Assembly: GCF_001426265.1 (NCBI RefSeq)
Contig: NZ_LMDG01000032.1
Span: 117,900-181,899 of the forward strand
Length of the DNA stretch: 64,000 bases
Direction: 5' to 3'
Origin: Rhizobium sp. Root1220
GTDB lineage: Bacteria > Pseudomonadota > Alphaproteobacteria > Rhizobiales > Rhizobiaceae
Notes under the pieces: generated by a model
The model's database searches: none
Told to the model about the DNA's origin: nothing
What the model saw: only the letters and a program-made list of their open reading frames with translations
Shown here: positions 35,266 to 44,753 of the stretch, piece by piece
How the letters are laid out: each line of letters opens with the position of its first letter
Numbering within the stretch: the stretch's first letter is position 1
Program-made: the position numbers and the translations under genes

Positions 35266-35553
35266 ATGGAAGGATCCAAAACCATCGCTCAAATGAGTGT
35301 TCGCGAGCGCCGGGATATCCTGGACGCCGTGGCGGAAACGCTTGAAGTGAGCGCCAGGGAAGCGCTTGTCGAAGGCAATCGCAACTTTGCGGCCAATTCT
35401 CAAAATCTGGCAGTCATAATTCGCGGTAGCGCAGACGAACTTGCGAGCGCCAATCTGCGGGCAGCCGAAATCCTTCTCCAACAGGCAATGACACTGATTG
35501 AGCAATTCCGTCTACGCGACCCCAGCCGTCCGGAATCGGTCACGCTTCACTGA
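35266..35553 (+). CDS. Hypothetical helical protein
   Basis: 95 aa, acidic and predicted mostly alpha-helical (three charged amphipathic helices with EALVEGNRN and DELASANLRAAEILLQQA segments). No signal peptide, no membrane span, no cysteine. I recognise no domain. The ATG at 35266 has only a weak purine-rich site upstream (AAAGAAG). The composition and codon use look like a real protein. It stands alone between the protease terminator and the RND operon. Confidence 0.6.
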   Translation: MEGSKTIAQMSVRERRDILDAVAETLEVSAREALVEGNRNFAANSQNLAVIIRGSADELASANLRAAEILLQQAMTLIEQFRLRDPSRPESVTLH

Positions 35554-35787
35554 GCTAAGCTCGGATATCCGGCCAATCGATTGTCGGATATCTCCGTCAA
35601 CGGCGGCGCACCAGCTGCTAAGCAAGCTGACTTGGGGTGCGCACTCAACTTCCCCTACGCATCTCGCCTATTGCAATTCGTAGCGTTGCTGTTTCATATT
35701 GCTTGCATGCTTTGACCTTGCGAAGCCGCAGGGCATCGGCAGGCCACGCATCGGGACTGGGACTTGCAAAGCGTCGGGGCAGTTAAA

Positions 35788-36987
35788 ATGCGTGAAGGGT
35801 TCGGCCAACCTCTGCAACTCGCCGTGGCGATTTTAAGCGCGGCACTCATCTCCTCATGCGATGGAAGCAGCAATACCTACGCACCGCCGCCTCCTCCCGT
35901 GGTGCGTGTCGCGCTTCCCGCCCAGCAGCCTGTGACGCAATACTTCGAACTCACCGGTAACACGGCAGCACTCAACGCCGTCGATATCGAAGCCCGCGTC
36001 ATCGGCTACGTACAATCGATCGACTATCGCGACGGAACGCTGGTGACCAAGGGGACGCAGCTCTTCGGCATCGAGCCCGATACCTACCGGGCCCAGGTTG
36101 ACCAGGCAAAAGCGACACTGGCTTCCGCGCAGGCGTCGCAGGTGGGCGCGAAACAGGAGTATGATCGACAGCTCAACCTGAACAAACAGCAGGTGACGAC
36201 CCAAACGGCTGTCGACAGCGCCAAGGCGACGCTCGACGAGGCGAATGCAACCATTTTGAATGCGCAGGCAAGCCTGGAACTCGCAACGATAAACCTGGGC
36301 TATACGCAGGTCCTTGCGCCCTTCGATGGAACGGTGACCGAACATCTCGTAGACATTGGAGAACTTGTTGGCGTATCCGGGCCGACCAAGCTCGCGACGA
36401 TCGTGCAGACCGACCCGCTCTACGTTTATTTCAGTGTGAGCGAAACACAGGTCTTGTCGATCAAGCAACTCCTCGCCAAGCAAGGCCGCACGTTAACGCA
36501 ACTGGATCTTCCCAATATTCCGGTCGAGATTTCTTTGCAGGATGAAGACGGTTTTCACCACAAGGGTCATCTCGACTATGTGTCGCCTCAGGTCGACACG
36601 TCGACAGGAACGCTCCAGGTGCGTGCCTTTTTCGACAACAAGGATCACGCCTTGCTTCCCGGTCTTTTCGTGCGTGTCCGGGTGCCAGTCGGGCACAACG
36701 ACAAGGCTCTTCTGGTGCGCGATAGCGCGGTCGGAACCAACCAGTTGGGCAGCTACGTGCTCGTGCTCGGAAAAGACGACACGGTCGAGCAGAAGCCAGT
36801 CAAGACGGGCCAGCGCGACGGCGCGCTACGGGTGATCGAGTCCGGGATCGGGGCCGAGGACTGGGTCGTCACCGAAGGCATTCAGCAGGCCATTCCCGGC
36901 AGCAAGGTATCGCCCGAGAAGATCGATATGAAAACAGCCGCGGCCGACGCATCGAGCGCAACCGCGACAAGCTCCGGGACACAATAA
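35788..36987 (+). CDS. RND efflux membrane-fusion lipoprotein (AcrA/MexE type)
   Basis: 399 aa. A lipobox (ALISSC, Cys about 24) anchors it to the inner membrane. The usual order of lipoyl half (EARVIGYVQSIDYRDGTLVTKG), coiled-coil hairpin (about 105-175), second lipoyl half (YTQVLAPFDGTVTEHLVDIGELVG), beta-barrel and membrane-proximal domain is present. The ATG at 35788 is preferred over the upstream TTG. The gene is 41 bp from the RND pump gene and serves it. No local outer-membrane channel or regulator gene is present. Confidence 0.92.
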   Translation: MREGFGQPLQLAVAILSAALISSCDGSSNTYAPPPPPVVRVALPAQQPVTQYFELTGNTAALNAVDIEARVIGYVQSIDYRDGTLVTKGTQLFGIEPDTYRAQVDQAKATLASAQASQVGAKQEYDRQLNLNKQQVTTQTAVDSAKATLDEANATILNAQASLELATINLGYTQVLAPFDGTVTEHLVDIGELVGVSGPTKLATIVQTDPLYVYFSVSETQVLSIKQLLAKQGRTLTQLDLPNIPVEISLQDEDGFHHKGHLDYVSPQVDTSTGTLQVRAFFDNKDHALLPGLFVRVRVPVGHNDKALLVRDSAVGTNQLGSYVLVLGKDDTVEQKPVKTGQRDGALRVIESGIGAEDWVVTEGIQQAIPGSKVSPEKIDMKTAAADASSATATSSGTQ

Positions 36988-37028
36988 CTGCACCGCCGCA
37001 TCAGAGCCTAACACTCGAGGACCACAGC

Positions 37029-40000
37029 ATGATCTCGCGCTTCTTCATCGAGCGGCCAGTGCTTGCCAACGTCCTTGCGTTGGTGTTCGTTCTCCTCGGC
37101 GTTGTCGCGCTATTCCAGTTGCCGGTGGCCCAGTATCCGAACGTGGTTCCGCCCACGGTGCAGGTGACGACGCGCTTTCCCGGCGCCAGCGCAAAGACCC
37201 TGGTCGATACCATCGCCCTCCCGATAGAGCAGCAGGTCAACGGTGTGCAGGATATGCTGTACATGCAGTCGACGAGTGCCAGCGACGGCACCTATTCCCT
37301 GACCGTGACCTTTGCGATCGGCACCGATCCCGATCAGGCACAGGTTCTCGTGCAGAACCGTGTCGCCATCGCGATCCCGTCACTTCCCGAGTCGGTGCAG
37401 GTTCAGGGTGTCACCACCCAGAAAAAATCGACGGCGATTCTCGGATTCGTCAGTCTCACTTCGCCTGACAGCCGCTATGACAGCCTGTTCCTGTCGAACT
37501 ATGCTGTGATCAATTTGCAGAATGAATTGGCGCGCCTGCCCGGCGTCGGCAATGTCAGCGTCTTCGGCGCGGGCCAGTACGCCATGCGTATCTGGATGGA
37601 TCCCGATCTCCTGCAGGCGCGAGGCCTGACGCCTCAGGATGTCATCAACGTGGTTCAACAGCAGAGCCAGGAGGTCGCTGCCGGCCAGATTGGGCTGCCG
37701 CCGGTGCCGAAGGGTCAGGATTTTCAATATACGCTGAACGTGCACGGCCGGTTGAACGAAGCGCCGGACTACGAGAACATCATCGTCAAGGTGGATCCGA
37801 CGGATGGCGGGCGCATCACGCGCATCCGGGATATTGGCCGCGTCGAACTCGGTGCCCAAAGCTACAGCCAGTCGTTCATGCAAAATGGCCGGCCAGCGGC
37901 CGGGATAGGCATTTCGCAGCTGCCGGAGGCCAACGCCATTGCCGTTGCCGAAGAGGTATCGACGCGAATGGCGGAGCTTGCCAAGGACTTTCCGCCGGGC
38001 CTTACCTACCAGATTCCCTTCGACACGACGAAATTCGTGAAGGCTTCCATCGGCGAGGTCTACATGACGCTGATAGAGGCCGGCGTTCTGGTCCTGATTG
38101 TCATCCTTGTCTTCCTTCAGGACTGGCGCGCCATGCTCGTGCCTGCCACAACCGTGCCGGTGACCATCATCGGTGCGTTTGCCGCAATGGCTGCGCTCGG
38201 TTTCACCGTGAACCTTTCGACCCTGTTTGCCATCGTTCTGGCCATCGGCATCGTCGTCGATGACGCTATCGTCATTGTCGAGGGCGTCGCCCGCAAGATC
38301 GAGGAAGGCATGCCCGGCAGGGAAGCGGCCGAAAAGGCGATGGACGAACTGTTCGGCCCTGTGATCGGGATCACGCTGGTCCTGATGGCGGTGTTTATTC
38401 CCGCAGCGTTTCTGCCGGGCCTGACGGGCCAACTCTACCGGCAGTTCGCGCTCGTGATAGCCGCGACCGCGCTCATCAGCGCCATCAATGCGATGACGCT
38501 GAAGCCAACACAATGTGCTCTCTGGCTGCGTCCTCCCGTCCCGCCCGCGCAACGAAACGCCTTTTATCGCGGGTTCAACAGGGTCTATGACGCGGCGGAG
38601 AGGGGCTACGTCAGGTTGATCGGCGGTCTGGTCCATCACAGCGGTAAGGCCGTCATTGTCGCGCTTGCACTGATCGGCGTTGCTGTATGGGGATTGACGC
38701 GTCTGCCGACGGCGTTTTTGCCCGTCGAGGATCAAGGTTATGTGCTGATCAGCGCGCAGTTGCCGGATGGCGCTTCAAAAGAACGTACGGACGCGGTCAT
38801 GGAACAGGTCGGGGCAATCGCCCAGGCTACCCCCGGCGTCGACCAGGTCCTTACGATCAGCGGCATTTCCGTTCTCGACAATAGTGCCAGCCTTCAAAAT
38901 GCGGGTGTGGCGTATGTCGTGCTCAAGGACTGGGACGAACGCGGCAAGCAGAAAGGTCAGGACCTGCTCTCGATCTATGAGCATATGAACGGTGCGCTGC
39001 GGGAGGTACTTCAGGCACGCACCGTCGTGATAGTGCCACCACCAATCCAGGGTATCGGCAATGCGAACGGCTTTACCATGCAGGTCGAGCTCAGGAACGG
39101 CAACTTCGACTATCCCTTGCTGCAGAAGCTTGCCGAGACGGTGGTCAGCAACGGCAACTCCCAGTCATCGCTGCAACGGCTGAGTTCGACCTTTCGCGCC
39201 GAGGTGCCGCAACTGGATATCACTGTCGACCGCAGCAAGGCCGAAGCGCTTGGCGTGACTGTCGGCCAGGTCTTCTCGGCCCTTTCGAGCTATGTCGGCT
39301 CAAGCTACGTGACGCAATTCAACAAGTTCGGCCGAACGTTCCAGGTCTATGTGCAGGCCGCGCCTGGCTCGCGCGTCAACGCCGAGAACATCGCGAATCT
39401 GAAGGTGAAAGCCGGCGATGGCACCATGGTCCCGCTTGGCACCGTCATCGACATTACCCCGGCGCAAGGTCCTTCCTTGATCAGCCTCTACAACCTCTAT
39501 CCAACGGCGACCATTGTCGGCGGGTCCGCGACCGGGTTTAGTTCCGGCCAGGCCCTGCATGTCATGGAGCAGATCGCGGATCGGACGCTGCCGCCCGGTG
39601 CCGGCTTCGACTGGACCGCACTATCGTACCAGGAAAAGGCCGTCGGATCGCAGATTTATGTCGTGTTCGGATTGGCGATGCTTCTCGTCTATTTCGTGCT
39701 CGCCGGCCAATACGAGAGCTGGATACTGCCGCTCGCGGTGCTGCTGGCCGTTCCCCTCGCCCTTCTCGGCACCGTCGGAGCACTGACCGCTGTCGGCATC
39801 GCCAACAATCTCTATACCCAGATTGGCCTCATCCTTCTCATCGCGCTTGCTTCGAAGAACGCCATCCTGATCGTCGAATATGCGCGAGAGAAGCGAGCGG
39901 AAGGCATGGAAATCGTCGAGGCCGCGATCGAGGCGTCACGCTTGCGCTTTCGGCCGATCCTGATGACTTCGTTTGCATTCATACTCGGCGTCCTGCCGCT

Positions 40001-40181
40001 CGTGTTGGCCACGGGAGCCGGAGCCTCCGCGCGCAAGTCGATCGGCATCTCGGTATTCAGCGGGATGATCGCATCGACATGCCTTGCCGTCCTGTTCGTT
40101 CCGTCTTTCTACGTGGTGTTGCAGCGCTTCGAAGAGTACAGGACGAGACGCGCAAAAGGGGCGGTCGCCTCAGAGGTTTGA
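37029..40181 (+). CDS. RND multidrug efflux pump (AcrB/MexF, HAE-1 type)
   Basis: 1050 aa, the standard HAE-1 size with 12 spans and two large periplasmic loops. It starts MISRFFIERPVLANVLALV, carries the proton-relay helix GIVVDDAIVIVEG with the paired Asp, and ends with the ASARKSIGISVFSGMIAST segment. It exports hydrophobic or amphiphilic compounds with the fusion protein just upstream. A 13-bp gap separates its stop from that of the next, convergent gene. Confidence 0.95.
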   Translation: MISRFFIERPVLANVLALVFVLLGVVALFQLPVAQYPNVVPPTVQVTTRFPGASAKTLVDTIALPIEQQVNGVQDMLYMQSTSASDGTYSLTVTFAIGTDPDQAQVLVQNRVAIAIPSLPESVQVQGVTTQKKSTAILGFVSLTSPDSRYDSLFLSNYAVINLQNELARLPGVGNVSVFGAGQYAMRIWMDPDLLQARGLTPQDVINVVQQQSQEVAAGQIGLPPVPKGQDFQYTLNVHGRLNEAPDYENIIVKVDPTDGGRITRIRDIGRVELGAQSYSQSFMQNGRPAAGIGISQLPEANAIAVAEEVSTRMAELAKDFPPGLTYQIPFDTTKFVKASIGEVYMTLIEAGVLVLIVILVFLQDWRAMLVPATTVPVTIIGAFAAMAALGFTVNLSTLFAIVLAIGIVVDDAIVIVEGVARKIEEGMPGREAAEKAMDELFGPVIGITLVLMAVFIPAAFLPGLTGQLYRQFALVIAATALISAINAMTLKPTQCALWLRPPVPPAQRNAFYRGFNRVYDAAERGYVRLIGGLVHHSGKAVIVALALIGVAVWGLTRLPTAFLPVEDQGYVLISAQLPDGASKERTDAVMEQVGAIAQATPGVDQVLTISGISVLDNSASLQNAGVAYVVLKDWDERGKQKGQDLLSIYEHMNGALREVLQARTVVIVPPPIQGIGNANGFTMQVELRNGNFDYPLLQKLAETVVSNGNSQSSLQRLSSTFRAEVPQLDITVDRSKAEALGVTVGQVFSALSSYVGSSYVTQFNKFGRTFQVYVQAAPGSRVNAENIANLKVKAGDGTMVPLGTVIDITPAQGPSLISLYNLYPTATIVGGSATGFSSGQALHVMEQIADRTLPPGAGFDWTALSYQEKAVGSQIYVVFGLAMLLVYFVLAGQYESWILPLAVLLAVPLALLGTVGALTAVGIANNLYTQIGLILLIALASKNAILIVEYAREKRAEGMEIVEAAIEASRLRFRPILMTSFAFILGVLPLVLATGAGASARKSIGISVFSGMIASTCLAVLFVPSFYVVLQRFEEYRTRRAKGAVASEV

Positions 40182-40194
40182 ATACCCAGGCCTG

Positions 40195-40965
40195 CTAGAG
40201 GCCCGTCATCAGTACCTTCTGGCAGCCTGCCGAGACACGCGGCAGATTTTGCCTCAGACAGGCAATGCCGCGGCCGCCGCCGAGTGGGACCGCACCGCAG
40301 AGCCTGCGAAAATCACCGCCGCAGGTTTCCCGGATCACGAACAGTTCCTCGCGCGGCGAAAAGGCAGGCATGGCTGTAGGCTGGTTGGCTGGCGGCATTT
40401 CCGATGCAACCGGAGCCCCTGCCGGGATCGACCCACCGGTGCTTCCCAGGCCCCCGACCGCCTGTTGACATGAGGCCGAAAGCGAATTGCTGTGCGTTTG
40501 CAGGCAGGAAAGCGCCTCAGCCCCGCCGGGCGTCACACCGCCACATTGCGCCATGAAATCGGAGCTGCAAGCGGACTTGATCGCATTGTGCTGCGCTTGA
40601 GTGGGCGTACTCGGCTGCGTAGTGGCGGCGGCAACGGGCGCTGGCGTGTCCGGTTTCGTCTCGGCAGGTGTGACTGAGGTTGGTTTCGGCTTGGCGGGAC
40701 TAATGGCCGATACGGCCTCCCTGCAATTTGCGGAGAGAGTCGCACTATGCTGTTGCAAGCAAGTGAGAGCCTCCATGCCTCCAGGTGTCACACCCGAGCA
40801 TTGCGCAATGAAATCGGAGCGGCAGGCGGACCGGATTGCGTTTCGCTGCTCTGTGGTTGGCTGTTGCGCGGTCGCAGCGCCCACAAGCCAGAGAAATGCG
40901 CCGAGCGCATGCAGAGTGACCACGGGTACGATCACCCGCGGAAAACGAGATGAGAATCTATGCAT
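40195..40965 (-). CDS. Secreted protein with three cysteine-rich repeats (GLG1-like Cys repeat)
   Basis: 256 aa. Signal peptide about 1-33 (cleavage near ATAQ). Three repeats of about 45 residues each contain C-x3-DF-x2-C-x-G-x-x-P-x-GG-x8-C-L and a final C (start residues roughly 40, 125 and 205); the first two are very close copies and the third is more divergent. The linkers are Pro/Thr/Ala-rich. This is like the cysteine-rich GLG1-type repeat seen in many proteobacterial secreted proteins; the function is unknown. The start at 40965 has a GGGGG site 5 nt upstream. Convergent with the RND operon. Confidence 0.82.
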   Translation of the reverse strand: MHRFSSRFPRVIVPVVTLHALGAFLWLVGAATAQQPTTEQRNAIRSACRSDFIAQCSGVTPGGMEALTCLQQHSATLSANCREAVSAISPAKPKPTSVTPAETKPDTPAPVAAATTQPSTPTQAQHNAIKSACSSDFMAQCGGVTPGGAEALSCLQTHSNSLSASCQQAVGGLGSTGGSIPAGAPVASEMPPANQPTAMPAFSPREELFVIRETCGGDFRRLCGAVPLGGGRGIACLRQNLPRVSAGCQKVLMTGL

Positions 40966-41172
40966 TGCTACCCCCGGCAAGTCTTGTTCTGTGTCGGCGC
41001 GACGGCCCGGCTGCGGTGAAACTCGCAACAAACGCAACAAATCCGGCCCTGCGCCGTGCTGAGGCTGTATATTAGCACATTGTTGTCGCGTGAGCCTAGA
41101 GACTGCCGCGCTTGGGAACGACAACCGACGCCTGGGCTGCTTTGATGAATTCCGGGCCGGATGCCTGGGGCA

Positions 41173-42162
41173 CTATGCGGTCGAACCCCAACGAGCAGTG
41201 CATGTCAGCGTTATACTGTGCGGCCCCTCAAGATCGGCTTCGTGACATTCTATGAGTTCCACGACGGCGTCCATGAAGGCGACATGGTCAAGGCTTAGCG
41301 TCGTGAGGTCATTGCAGTCCCACGCGGCCATGGCGATGCCGTCCTGGCCGACGATGGCGATGTCGGTCGGTGTGCTTTTGCCAAGCACACGTCGCGCCGC
41401 GTCGCGTGCGCCTATTGCCATGACGTCGTTGCCGCAGATGATGGCGTCGACCTTGGCGCGATGAAGCAACAGCACCGCTTCCTTGAAGCCGGAATCATAG
41501 CTGTAATCACCGAAAGCCTCCGCCTCGATCGACAAACCGCGCTTGGCCAGCGCGTCGGCGAACCACTTGCGACGCAGCTTGTCGATCCAGCTCGACTTGG
41601 TACCGGACAGATAGGCGAAGCGCTTTTTACCGTCGCGCGCGATCTTGTCGATGATCTCGTCGGCTGCGGCAGAGCCGTCGATGCGGATATTCGAAACGTT
41701 TTCGTTCTCAAGCGGCTCGAAGGACACGATGATCGGCTTCGTCGTGTGAAAGATATCGACCGCATCCTGCATGGATACCATGTCGGAGAAGACGACGACA
41801 TGATCGACCTGATAGGTCGACGCAAGGCGCATCAGTTGCAGCCGGTCATCGTGATCGGCACAGCATAGAATGATCGGCAGCAACTGCCGGGCTTGCAGGC
41901 GGTGCACAAGAAGCTGTTGCTCCTCGGCTTCGCAGGGGTTTCCGATCGCGTTGACGACCAACGCCACGAGACGGGAGCGTTGATTGTTTAGCGAGCGTGC
42001 AATCGCATTCGGCTGGTAGCCGTACTCACGGGCAACCGCCAGGATACGGTCGCGCGTGGCACTGCCGATCCGTGAATCGGGTGAGAAGGCTCGCGAAATC
42101 GTCGCGGAGGACACCCCGGCGAGCTTCGCCAGTTCCTTCGAGGTGATCCGTCGCTTGCTCAT
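41173..42162 (-). CDS. LacI-family repressor (Thu-like module)
   Basis: About 329 aa from the ATG at 42162, where the helix-turn-helix begins at once (ITSKELAKLAGVSSATISRAFS). The effector domain follows (RSRLVALVVNAIGNPCEAEEQ and DAIICGNDVMAIGARDAARR). It lies 17 bp downstream of the Gfo/Idh gene in the same direction, so it is probably co-transcribed and autoregulated through the palindromes at 43206-43235. It is the likely repressor of the transporter operon at 43386-48430. Confidence 0.92.
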   Translation of the reverse strand: MSKRRITSKELAKLAGVSSATISRAFSPDSRIGSATRDRILAVAREYGYQPNAIARSLNNQRSRLVALVVNAIGNPCEAEEQQLLVHRLQARQLLPIILCCADHDDRLQLMRLASTYQVDHVVVFSDMVSMQDAVDIFHTTKPIIVSFEPLENENVSNIRIDGSAAADEIIDKIARDGKKRFAYLSGTKSSWIDKLRRKWFADALAKRGLSIEAEAFGDYSYDSGFKEAVLLLHRAKVDAIICGNDVMAIGARDAARRVLGKSTPTDIAIVGQDGIAMAAWDCNDLTTLSLDHVAFMDAVVELIECHEADLEGPHSITLTCTARWGSTA

Positions 42163-42179
42163 TTCCAATATTCCGTACG

Positions 42180-43184
42180 CTATGCGGCGATTTTGACGGG
42201 GAAACCGTCGGCTGCAGCCGATTCCTTGATTGCATCCCATAGCCTAGCGAAACGCAGGCCCATTTCAACGGAGCCGGTGTTTTCCATCGTGCCGCCGCGT
42301 ATGGCCAGGAAATTTTTCATCGGGTTGCCAAGGATCTCGGCCTCTTCCCGCGGTTCGCTGACCTGGCCGACGCTGATTTCGCGCCAGCCGCCCCATGCGT
42401 CTATCCGCACGATGGCCTTGGAATAGAAGAACGTAATGTAGGAGGCGCAACCCGGAGGTCCCTCCCCTGCCGCTGTGAGCGTCGCCAGAGCGCCGTTCTT
42501 CAGGCGCGCGGACACGGCGGTGGCGATATCCACCTTCTTGCCATGGTTGTTCATATACGCCGAGACGCTGTCGAAATCGGAATTCGCAAGCAGGCAGACT
42601 GTGTTCATCATGTGCGCGCCGGTATCGAACATGAAGCCGCCACCGGCGATAGCGGGCTGCTGCTTCCAGTGCCCATCGTAGTTGCCCGACCAGCTTTCCC
42701 AGATCATCCCGGAGATCGCGATGAGCTCACCGAACTCTCCGGCAAGAGCGCGTCTGCGCGTGTCAATGACCAAAGGAGAAAGGCCACCCTGGAAGGCGGT
42801 GACAATGGTTGCACCGCTCTTCTTCTGTGCGGCGATCAGTGTCTCGGCTTCGGCGACTGTCGTGACCATCGGCTTTTCAAGGAAGAGGTCGAGACCGGCC
42901 TCCGCAACCGCTGCTGCCTGTTCGCCGTGGAAGGCGTGCGGCGTCGAGACATACACGATATCCAGGTTTTCGCGGCACATCGAAAGCATTTCGCGGTAGT
43001 CCTCGAAACTCCTCGGCTCTGCGGCGCCGGCAGCGACGCAGACATCGATCAGTCGCTGGCGCGAGGAGGCGGTCGTATCCGCGAGCGCGACGAATTCGAT
43101 CTCGGGCATCCTAGCCCAGCTCGCGGCATACTCAGCCGCCTTCAAGCCGGCGCCGATGACGCCGAGCCGCAATTTCCGTGACAT
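42180..43184 (-). CDS. Gfo/Idh/MocA-family sugar dehydrogenase (ThuB-like)
   Basis: About 334 aa. The NAD(P) fold begins at residue 3 (LRLGVIGAGLKAAEY) and the catalytic-side motif EKPM is present; the C-terminal half is the substrate domain with an IAGGGFMFDTGAHMM run. The ATG at 43184 has GGAGGA 6 nt upstream. A much longer frame in the same phase continues upstream but has no family resemblance there. Such enzymes oxidise the C3 or C1 of sugars; next to ThuA and an ABC uptake system it is probably part of a 3-keto-glycoside type pathway. Divergent from the transporter. Confidence 0.9.
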   Translation of the reverse strand: MSRKLRLGVIGAGLKAAEYAASWARMPEIEFVALADTTASSRQRLIDVCVAAGAAEPRSFEDYREMLSMCRENLDIVYVSTPHAFHGEQAAAVAEAGLDLFLEKPMVTTVAEAETLIAAQKKSGATIVTAFQGGLSPLVIDTRRRALAGEFGELIAISGMIWESWSGNYDGHWKQQPAIAGGGFMFDTGAHMMNTVCLLANSDFDSVSAYMNNHGKKVDIATAVSARLKNGALATLTAAGEGPPGCASYITFFYSKAIVRIDAWGGWREISVGQVSEPREEAEILGNPMKNFLAIRGGTMENTGSVEMGLRFARLWDAIKESAAADGFPVKIAA

Positions 43185-43205
43185 GCTGGTTCCTCCAAAC
43201 TGCTT

Positions 43206-43235
43206 TGTGTATACGATTACACAAACGATCGTTTG
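43206..43235. promoter_or_regulatory. Two palindromes between the divergent Thu-like genes
   Basis: TGTGTA / TACACA with a 6-nt spacer (43206-43223) and the perfect 14-bp palindrome CAAACGATCGTTTG (43222-43235) overlap by two bases. Both are of LacI-operator size and sit near the start of the Gfo/Idh gene, between the divergent units. I interpret them as operators of the LacI protein at 41173. Confidence 0.55.
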
Positions 43236-43385
43236 AAGGCAACGTGTATTAAAGCGAATAAAAACATATAGTTGGTCAAAGGACAAGAATCTTTTGAAAA
43301 TCCATCTTGCCTGAAAATGGAATGCGTGTACATTTTCGCTCATGGTGCTGGAGGGCGCCGAAAAGCCAAAAAGGGAGGACTTCCG

Positions 43386-44678
43386 TTGAAGAAGACGGTC
43401 ATTGGTGGCCTGTGCGCCATTTTGCTTAGCGCCGTTTCGACGCTGGCGCATGCAGAGACAATCCGAATTGCAAATCATGGCCAGGCCGGCATCGACGCGA
43501 TGAAGTCGACGGTCGAGGCGATCGAGAAGAAATACGGCGTGACCGTCGAGGTCGTCGAATACCCGGCGCCGGACAAGGATTACCTCACGAAGCTGCTCAC
43601 CGAGCTCGGCGCGGGCAATGCGCCCGACCTTTTCACCATCCCGACGACAGCTGCGGTCGCCGATATGGTCGCCGCCGGATACCTCGCGCCGGTCACCAAG
43701 GAAATCAATGCCTGGGATGGTTATGCCAATTTCTATGACGTGGCGAAGCAGCTCGCCACCAGCCCCGACGGCGAAACCTATGTGATGCCGTTCATGCTCG
43801 GCATCCAGGAAATCTATTTCCGCAAGGATGTACTGGAAAAGGCGGGGATCTCGACCGAGCAGCCGAAAACATGGAAGGATCTGCTGGATCGCGCGGCCGA
43901 GGTGAAGCAGAAGACCGGCGCTTATGGTCTGCTCTTTCCCGCGGGCGTTTCCTGGGGCAGCGGTGCGTTCGATGAAGGCTTCCAGCACCTGCTCGTCGGT
44001 TCCAAGACGCCGCAGCTGGTCGATGCCGATGGCAAGCTTGATCTCGGCGGTGAAGGCGTCAAGGACGTCTTCGGCGTCTACAAGGAGCTGATCGACAAGG
44101 ACCTGATGCCGACGCAGCCGCTGCTCGGGCCGGAACCTTGGGTCGTGCCCAAGTATGAAATGTTCCCACAGGGCAAGCTGGTGGCGACCACATGCGGCTC
44201 GTGGTGCTACATCTTCGACTGGGGCCGCGAGAGCAAGAACCCGATCCCAGACGTCACCAAGATCGTCGGCACCTGGACTGTTCCGGGCCAGGATGGCGGG
44301 CAATACGTGCTGGCCAACCTTGCCGCTCCGTGGGCCGTCAACGCCAAGTCCGCGAATGTCGAGCTTGCCACGAAGGCACTGATGGAAATCGGCTCGGTGG
44401 AAACCCAGGTTTCCTATGCCGCGCGCATCGGCAATATTCCCGCCAGTAAGGATGCGGCAAAGAATGCCGAGTTCCAGAAGCTGACGGAACTCGTTCCGAT
44501 CCACGCAGCCGCCGGCAATGGCGTTTTCCTCAAGCAGGCGTCCGGCTTTGGCATCGTCGCTGAAGGCGTGGCCCGTGCAACCGAAGCGCTGTTGCGCAAG
44601 GATACCGACGCGGCCGGCGCTCAGAAGATCCTTGTCGACTACGTTAAGGAAACCCTCGGCGACGACGCCGTCAAGTAA
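43386..44678 (+). CDS. ABC extracellular solute-binding protein, family 1 (Thu-like module)
   Basis: About 430 aa. I choose the TTG at 43386: GGGAGGA lies 6 nt upstream and the protein then begins with a proper signal peptide (KKTVIGGLCAILLSAVSTLAHA, cleaved before ETIRIANHG). Earlier in-frame starts have no ribosome site or signal. The sugar-binding family pattern is clear (NAPDLFTIPTTAAV, GIQEIYFRKDVLEKAGI). It is the first gene of a five-gene operon; the 75-bp gap after it contains a strong hairpin. Substrate probably an oligosaccharide or glycoside. Confidence 0.88.
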   Translation: MKKTVIGGLCAILLSAVSTLAHAETIRIANHGQAGIDAMKSTVEAIEKKYGVTVEVVEYPAPDKDYLTKLLTELGAGNAPDLFTIPTTAAVADMVAAGYLAPVTKEINAWDGYANFYDVAKQLATSPDGETYVMPFMLGIQEIYFRKDVLEKAGISTEQPKTWKDLLDRAAEVKQKTGAYGLLFPAGVSWGSGAFDEGFQHLLVGSKTPQLVDADGKLDLGGEGVKDVFGVYKELIDKDLMPTQPLLGPEPWVVPKYEMFPQGKLVATTCGSWCYIFDWGRESKNPIPDVTKIVGTWTVPGQDGGQYVLANLAAPWAVNAKSANVELATKALMEIGSVETQVSYAARIGNIPASKDAAKNAEFQKLTELVPIHAAAGNGVFLKQASGFGIVAEGVARATEALLRKDTDAAGAQKILVDYVKETLGDDAVK

Positions 44679-44707
44679 GCCTCAGGCTTTTCAACTTCCG
44701 CCCAAGA

Positions 44708-44737
44708 CGGAGGCGCGGCGCATTGGCCGCGTCTCCG
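44708..44737 (+). terminator. Hairpin between binding-protein and permease genes
   Basis: 12-bp stem with one G-T pair (44708-44719 with 44726-44737), in the gap after the binding-protein gene. Hairpins here usually stabilise or partly terminate the mRNA so that binding protein exceeds permease. Confidence 0.55.
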
Positions 44738-44753
44738 ATCATCAGACAAGGTT

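Noticed and set aside
35764..35790. TTG at 35764 as the start of the RND fusion lipoprotein
   Set aside because: The ATG at 35788 gives a correct lipoprotein signal directly.
37380..38735. Long open frame on the minus strand opposite the RND pump
   Set aside because: Antisense of a conserved pump gene; the translation is highly charged and His/Arg/Gly-rich with no domain. Similar mirror frames occur opposite other GC-rich genes, for example at 28968-30044 and 61478-62656.
42180..44504. Very long open frame that includes the Gfo/Idh gene and extends over the binding-protein gene
   Set aside because: The extra N-terminal half has no family resemblance, and a GGAGGA site marks the true start at 43184.
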